A stretch of DNA of 17,388 nucleotides from Planctomycetota bacterium (lineage in GTDB: Bacteria > Planctomycetota > Brocadiia > Brocadiales > Bathyanammoxibiaceae). Each line of letters starts with the position of its first letter. Positions within the stretch are counted from its first letter, which is position 1. Shown here piece by piece: positions 13,413-17,388 of the stretch. The translations under genes and the position numbers were made by a program. Where the stretch lies: assembly GCA_030598065.1 (NCBI GenBank), contig JAUVQR010000009.1:1-17388 (forward strand), given 5' to 3'. Below the pieces are notes generated by a model. That model was not told where the DNA came from. It saw nothing but the letters and a program-made list of their open reading frames with translations, and ran no database searches.

Positions 13413-13853
13413 ATGGAATACACGCAATGCAACGTAGGCAGGGTGTTCGTTGTAAGGTTTGACCACGGTGACGACTTCCTTGCCGAACTCACGGCGCTAA
13501 TCAAAAAGGAAGACATCCGGTCAGGCCTGCTCCATTTCATAGGCGCCCTTGAAAAGGCGGATATAGTGGTCGGGCCGGAGAAGGTTGAGGTGCCGCCCGT
13601 GCCGATGTGGAGAGCTTTTTCGGACGGCAGGGAGGTATTGGGACTGGGCACCATCTTTTGGAAGGACGACGAACCAAAGATTCACATACACAGCGGGATT
13701 GGAAGGGGCGACACCATCAACCTTGGCTGTATAAGGAAGGACGCAAGGGTCTATCTGACAATAGAGGCTACAATAACCGAGCTAACGGGCCTATCGGTAA
13801 AGAGACAATTCAATGAAGAGACCACGTTAGACCTGTTAAAGTTTGAGGGTTAA
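13413..13853 (+). CDS. PPC / DUF296-domain protein (possible DNA-binding protein)
   Basis: A 146-residue single-domain protein. The N-terminal part GRVFVVRFDHGDDFLAELTA (9-28), then IRSGLLHFIGAL (35-46), and the later histidine strand PKIHIHSGIGRGDTINLG (88-105) are the family pattern of the PPC (DUF296) domain, in which histidines bind a metal and the protein forms a trimer. Plant members bind AT-rich DNA next to an AT-hook; this one has no AT-hook, like most bacterial members, whose function is poorly known. It is the only plus-strand gene in the window, divergent from the FAD oxidoreductase, and its stop codon overlaps the stop of the TPR gene. ATG 13413 has GAAGAGG about 13 bases upstream. 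Confidence 0.85.
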   Translation: MEYTQCNVGRVFVVRFDHGDDFLAELTALIKKEDIRSGLLHFIGALEKADIVVGPEKVEVPPVPMWRAFSDGREVLGLGTIFWKDDEPKIHIHSGIGRGDTINLGCIRKDARVYLTIEATITELTGLSVKRQFNEETTLDLLKFEG

Positions 13854-15340
13854 TTCCACCATTCCTCGTCTACGCGTTCCCTGCCCTCCTCCGCTATGGC
13901 CTTTTTTTGCTTCTTACGCGCCCGGCTCAGTGCCTGCTTGAAGGCAACGTTATTAGGTTTTGATTGTACGGCTAAGTTTAGAGAACTGACGGCCGCCGCC
14001 AATTTGCCCTCCCTCAAATAAGCCATGCCCAGTCTGTAATGGGCCTCCGCCATTGAGGGTCTGAAGCCCAAGACCTGCTTCCACACCTCTATGGCCAAAT
14101 CCGGATCCAGGTCAGCGGCCCGCCGCCACTGAACAAGCGCCAGGGAAAACATGCCGGCCTTTGCGTAGGCGCCACCCAGTTCATGGACCGCCTGCGCGTC
14201 GTCAGGGTCAATCTTTACTATGCGGGCATAATGATAGAGGCCGGCCTCATTGTCCTTCCTGGCCAGATACAAGTCGCCCAACGCCTTGTGAACCTTGATA
14301 TTATCAGGGTTGTTCTCAAGCTCCTTATTGTATTCAGTAATCGCCTGCTCCATCATCTCTTCAGGTCCAAGCCTTGTCCTGTCGGTGCCTTTGAGACGTT
14401 TAAACGCCTCTTCTGCCCTCTCCGCTCTCTCCTGATAGATTGTGCCCAGTTGGTAGTGTGCGTCTGGATAATTGGCGTCCAACTCCAACAACTCATCAAA
14501 CGCTACAGTCGCTTCCCGAATCCCTCCCAGCTCTTTCAGCGTTAGCGCCCTTCGGAAGCGCGCCTCTTTAAAGTCAGGTTTGATGTCAACTACATACGTA
14601 TATTCCCTGAGCGCACCTTCAAGATAATCCTGGTCAAAATATAAGTTGGCCAGGTACCAGTGTGTCTCCGCATCATGGGGATTAAGTCTCAGAGACTCTC
14701 TAAAGTCGGCCGTCGCCCTGGTCGTGTCGCCCATTTCTTCATAGGTCGTGCCCAGATATTTATAAGCGTCGGCGTTCTTCGGGTCCAGGCCAAGTACCTT
14801 GTTAAACTCGGCTATAGCCTCATCGCGATTGCCCCTCTTAAGAAAACTTAGCCCCAACCCCTGACGCGCGGGGATGTTGTCCGGGTAACTCTTCAACACC
14901 TTTCTAAACTGGCGCCCGGCGTCACTGAAGTTGCTGCCCAGATAATAAGCGACACCCAGGTTCAATCTCGCCGGCAAAAAACTACGCTCCAACTGCAGCG
15001 CCTTCAGGTACGCGGTCACGGCCTTACCCAGCCTGCCCTCGCCCACGTATGCAAGCCCTAAATTATTGTATGCATAAGGGAGATTGGGGTTTTTCCTGAC
15101 AACCTCCTCCAGCTCATTTACCGACTTCCCGTAGTCCCGCAGCTTGTAATAAGAAACGCCCAACTGATACCGGGCGTCAGTGTCGTCAGGAAGGACCCTA
15201 AGCTCCCTCTTGTACAGGGTTATGTCGTCTTCCGTAGAACCGGGGACAACTTTGGGCGCGCATGAAACTGCCGTCAACATTGCCAGCAACGCCGACAGTA
15301 TTACCCACGTAAGCAGGGTTCTAGACCCGTCGAGAGGCAT
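13850..15340 (-). CDS. TPR-repeat lipoprotein
   Basis: A 496-residue protein: a signal peptide (hydrophobic 9-25) ending in a lipobox-like AVSC with lipid-attachable Cys27, then about a dozen tandem tetratricopeptide repeats of 34 residues from about 48 to 470. Recurrent signs are A-Y-x-x-L-G-x-x-Y at helix A and A-x-x-x-Y-x-x-A-L at helix B, with P in the linker (LDPKNADAYKYLGTTYEEMG, 205-224). The tail is basic then acidic (about 470-496). Such proteins act as scaffolds at the membrane; partners here are unknown. ATG 15340 has AGGAGGCGAGG upstream and lies 20 bp inside the preceding peptidase gene, so translation is probably coupled. It ends facing the PPC-domain gene with a shared TTAA. 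Confidence 0.9.
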   Translation of the reverse strand: MPLDGSRTLLTWVILSALLAMLTAVSCAPKVVPGSTEDDITLYKRELRVLPDDTDARYQLGVSYYKLRDYGKSVNELEEVVRKNPNLPYAYNNLGLAYVGEGRLGKAVTAYLKALQLERSFLPARLNLGVAYYLGSNFSDAGRQFRKVLKSYPDNIPARQGLGLSFLKRGNRDEAIAEFNKVLGLDPKNADAYKYLGTTYEEMGDTTRATADFRESLRLNPHDAETHWYLANLYFDQDYLEGALREYTYVVDIKPDFKEARFRRALTLKELGGIREATVAFDELLELDANYPDAHYQLGTIYQERAERAEEAFKRLKGTDRTRLGPEEMMEQAITEYNKELENNPDNIKVHKALGDLYLARKDNEAGLYHYARIVKIDPDDAQAVHELGGAYAKAGMFSLALVQWRRAADLDPDLAIEVWKQVLGFRPSMAEAHYRLGMAYLREGKLAAAVSSLNLAVQSKPNNVAFKQALSRARKKQKKAIAEEGRERVDEEWWN

Positions 15341-16043
15341 AGGCCCTCGCCTCCTTCATAAACCCCGAAAACAGTCGCCTCCCCGACGGCTGGTCAAGCA
15401 TCCTCTCTGGGTGCCACTGCACTCCAAGCACGAACCTGTGCCTGTCGCTCTCCACCGCCTCAACCACACCGTCCTCCGTCCTGGCGCACACCTTCAGCCC
15501 GTCACCCAGACGGCCTACCGACTGATGGTGAATGGTGTTAGTCTCCATAACGTCGACGCCCAATAGACGGTGAAGGATTGTGTCCTTCTCTATTAACACC
15601 CTGTGGCTCCCGCCGGATGTGTCGTTGTGTTCGAGAACTTTTTCTAAATCGGACGGTATGTCCTGATAAAGACTGCCCCCCAGACAGACGTTCAAGAGTT
15701 GTTCACCGTAACAGATGCCCATGACTGGCATGTCCATTTCCAAAGCGCCTCTGACCAATCTGAGGTCAAACTCTTCCTTTTCCGGGACTACAAGCTGGAT
15801 ACTGGGATGCAGTTCCTGTCCGTAGCGGGAGGGGTCAACGTCCGTCCCGCCGCTGATTACCAGGCCGCTCAACATGCTAAGGTATGCCTCGGCGTGGTCT
15901 CCTTCTATACAGGCCGTAGGAAGGAGTATGGGCAGCCCGCCCTCAAGCTCAACGGCGGTGCAGTAGCTCCTGTCCACGTAGTACCGTGGTTGCGACCCCT
16001 TCTTTACACCGTAATTACAGTTTATCCCTATTACCGGCCTCAC
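15321..16043 (-). CDS. Class I glutamine-amidotransferase-fold peptidase C26 (gamma-glutamyl hydrolase / PuuD-like)
   Basis: A 240-residue cytoplasmic hydrolase. The family motifs are in order: LVISGGTDVDPSRYGQ (61-76), the nucleophile elbow VMGICYGEQLLN with Cys111 (107-118), NTIHHQSV (169-176), and GVQWHPERM with His211 and Glu213 (207-215) completing the Cys-His-Glu triad. Relatives hydrolyse gamma-glutamyl bonds, as in gamma-glutamyl-GABA; the substrate here is not shown. The start is GTG 16043, overlapping the stop of the deacylase gene as GTGA, and its 3' end overlaps the TPR gene by 20 bp. Pairing with a D-amino-acid deacylase hints at use of gamma-D-glutamyl or other cell-wall-derived peptides, which is inference. 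Confidence 0.9.
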   Translation of the reverse strand: MRPVIGINCNYGVKKGSQPRYYVDRSYCTAVELEGGLPILLPTACIEGDHAEAYLSMLSGLVISGGTDVDPSRYGQELHPSIQLVVPEKEEFDLRLVRGALEMDMPVMGICYGEQLLNVCLGGSLYQDIPSDLEKVLEHNDTSGGSHRVLIEKDTILHRLLGVDVMETNTIHHQSVGRLGDGLKVCARTEDGVVEAVESDRHRFVLGVQWHPERMLDQPSGRRLFSGFMKEARAYASRRV

Positions 16044-17388
16044 CTTTTCCTTATAACCTTTCCGTTCATAGCGCCGGCATGAGCGCCTTTCTCCACGGAA
16101 ATTTTTCCGTTAACTATTACGTATTCTATGCCCTTGGAATACTGATGGGGGTTCTCATACGTCGCCATGTCCGCTACCCGCTCCGGATCGAACACGGTAA
16201 TGTCCGCAAAGTAACCTTCCTTAATCTCTCCCCTCTTGTCCAGACACATCTTTCTTGCCGAGAAACCCGTCATCTTGTGGACCGCCTCTTCCAGTGACAG
16301 TATCCCTCTGTCCCTCGAATATCTGCCGAGTACCCTTGCAAACGTGCCGTACGTGCGGGGGTGCGGCTTGCCCTGCCCCAGGATGCTGTCACGCCGCCTC
16401 AGTGAACTGTCGGAACCTATGCCGACAAAGCTCCAGGTCAGAATCTTTTCCAGGTTTTCTTCACACATACTGAAGACCACTATCCAGACGCGCCCCCTTT
16501 GTTCGACCAGAAGGTCAAGCGCCATATCCAAAGGAGCCTTGTCCTGTTCCTTCCCCAGTTGTTCAAGGTTTTTCCCGACCAGTGTGGCCTTATACTCGGG
16601 TGACCCCGCGTGGACGTCCGATATTACTATCGTCTCACCGTACCACTCGTCGTTACTTCTATGGAGGATTTCATCCACAATCTTCTTACGCGTGTCCCCG
16701 TCGGCCAGCCTCTCAACCTGCCTGTCCATCCCGCCTTCCTTCACCCAGTCGGGCAGGATAACGTTGAGGTCGGTTGCGGCCGCCACGTAGGGATACCTGT
16801 CGCATGAGACGTTGAGCCCCTCCCCGATGGCCGACTCAATGAGGTCTTTCACCCGGCCGAGCTTCGCCCAGTTTCTCTCCCCGGCGGTCTTGATGTGAGA
16901 TATATGGAGGCTTACCCCGGCCTTGCGAGCGACGTCAATGGATTCCGCAACGGCCTCAAGCAATTCCTCACCCTCACTCCTCATGTGCGTGGTATACACG
17001 CCATCATACCGGCTTACCTCACGGCACAACTCTACAAGCTCATCCTGACCGGCAAAACACCCCGGCGGATAAATAAGCCCGCTTGAAAGCCCGAAGGCCC
17101 CGGCCTCCATCGCCCTTGCCACCTGGTCTTTCATCCCGGCGAGTTCACTGCCGGTAGGGGGCCTGTTGTCATAGCCGACGACAAAGTCCCTGATTGCCGA
17201 GTGGCCGGCAAGGAAGACCCTGTTGATTGTGCCGGGTTGCGCTTCCGCCCTGGCGAAGAAGCCTTCGACGTCACGCCAGTCTATGACCAGCCCATACTTG
17301 CTGTAGCCTTCCTGCTTTCTCCTCTTTGTTTCCTCTGAGATGGGGAAGGGGGAGGCCCCGCAGTTGCCGCACACCTCGGTGGTCACCC
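16040..17388 (-). CDS. N-acyl-D-amino-acid deacylase family amidohydrolase, N-terminus outside window
   Basis: The frame is open to the right edge. The first visible residues VTTEVCGNCGASPFP are the conserved internal segment of D-aminoacylases (usually GVTTEVxGNCGxSPAP), so the GTG at 17386 is not the start and perhaps 80-90 residues are missing. Seen within 449 codons: Cys9, the zinc-binding cysteine of the family; THMRSE (133-138); HISHIKTAG (161-169); CDRYPY (195-200); SDVHAG (256-261); IGSDSSL (323-329) with the catalytic aspartate; and GEIKEGYFADITVFDP (386-401), typical of the end of the barrel. It belongs to the amidohydrolase superfamily (Amidohydro_3) and removes acyl groups from N-acyl-D-amino acids; chain specificity is not readable. 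It is first of the visible three-gene set and overlaps the peptidase gene as GTGA. Confidence 0.92.
   Translation of the reverse strand, partial: VTTEVCGNCGASPFPISEETKRRKQEGYSKYGLVIDWRDVEGFFARAEAQPGTINRVFLAGHSAIRDFVVGYDNRPPTGSELAGMKDQVARAMEAGAFGLSSGLIYPPGCFAGQDELVELCREVSRYDGVYTTHMRSEGEELLEAVAESIDVARKAGVSLHISHIKTAGERNWAKLGRVKDLIESAIGEGLNVSCDRYPYVAAATDLNVILPDWVKEGGMDRQVERLADGDTRKKIVDEILHRSNDEWYGETIVISDVHAGSPEYKATLVGKNLEQLGKEQDKAPLDMALDLLVEQRGRVWIVVFSMCEENLEKILTWSFVGIGSDSSLRRRDSILGQGKPHPRTYGTFARVLGRYSRDRGILSLEEAVHKMTGFSARKMCLDKRGEIKEGYFADITVFDPERVADMATYENPHQYSKGIEYVIVNGKISVEKGAHAGAMNGKVIRKR

Noticed and set aside
1..17388. CRISPR arrays, tRNA or rRNA genes
   Set aside because: No regularly spaced direct repeats and no tRNA or rRNA signature seen on either strand; a tRNAscan or Rfam run was not possible.

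Overview
The window most resembles an anammox planctomycete (order Brocadiales). Its centre is a six-gene minus-strand operon: an FAD/Fe-S NAD(P)H oxidoreductase, a Rieske protein, a cytochrome b split into b6-like and subunit-IV-like halves, a membrane-anchored hexaheme cytochrome c, and an octaheme protein of the hydroxylamine oxidoreductase (HAO) family. From memory, this order matches the third Rieske/cytochrome b complex (R/b-3, kuste4569-4574) of Kuenenia stuttgartiensis. By eye the genes are clearly GC-richer (about 55-60% in the lines I counted) than I would expect for Kuenenia, Brocadia or Scalindua (about 40%), so this may be a different lineage. Taxonomy is an inference from gene content only.

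Layout. (1) 1-3110, minus strand: three tandem CPA2-type Na+/H+ antiporter genes, the last cut by the window edge. The middle copy has lost the usual Asp-Asp ion-binding pair. (2) 3111-3912: about 800 bp with no supported gene but several inverted repeats and a 10-C run. (3) 3977-4339, minus: a small beta-rich protein of unknown function with its own ribosome binding site and terminator. (4) 4538-11804, minus: the respiratory operon, ending at a GC-rich hairpin (4477-4517) and probably started from a perfect TTGACA-16-TATAAT promoter at 12034-12061 with a leader of about 220 nt. (5) 12087-13139, minus: an FAD oxidoreductase of the geranylgeranyl-reductase type, divergent from (6) 13413-13853, plus: a PPC/DUF296-domain protein. 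(7) 13850-17388, minus: a tightly overlapping set of N-acyl-D-amino-acid deacylase (partial), class I glutamine-amidotransferase-fold peptidase (C26) and TPR lipoprotein.

How the parts may work together. In the central operon electrons from menaquinol would enter at the Qo site, bifurcate through the Rieske cluster and the b hemes, and be exchanged with NAD(P) through the flavoprotein and with nitrogen compounds through the hexaheme and octaheme cytochromes. Several features fit a low-potential quinone: the Qo motif is AAWY rather than PEWY, and the Rieske loop has Gly and Phe in place of the Ser and Tyr that raise its potential. The b subunit also keeps the cysteine that binds heme ci in b6-type complexes. 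The antiporters could exchange Na+ and H+ across the membrane energised by such a complex, but nothing in the sequence ties them together beyond proximity.

No tRNA, rRNA, CRISPR array or recognisable transposase was seen.
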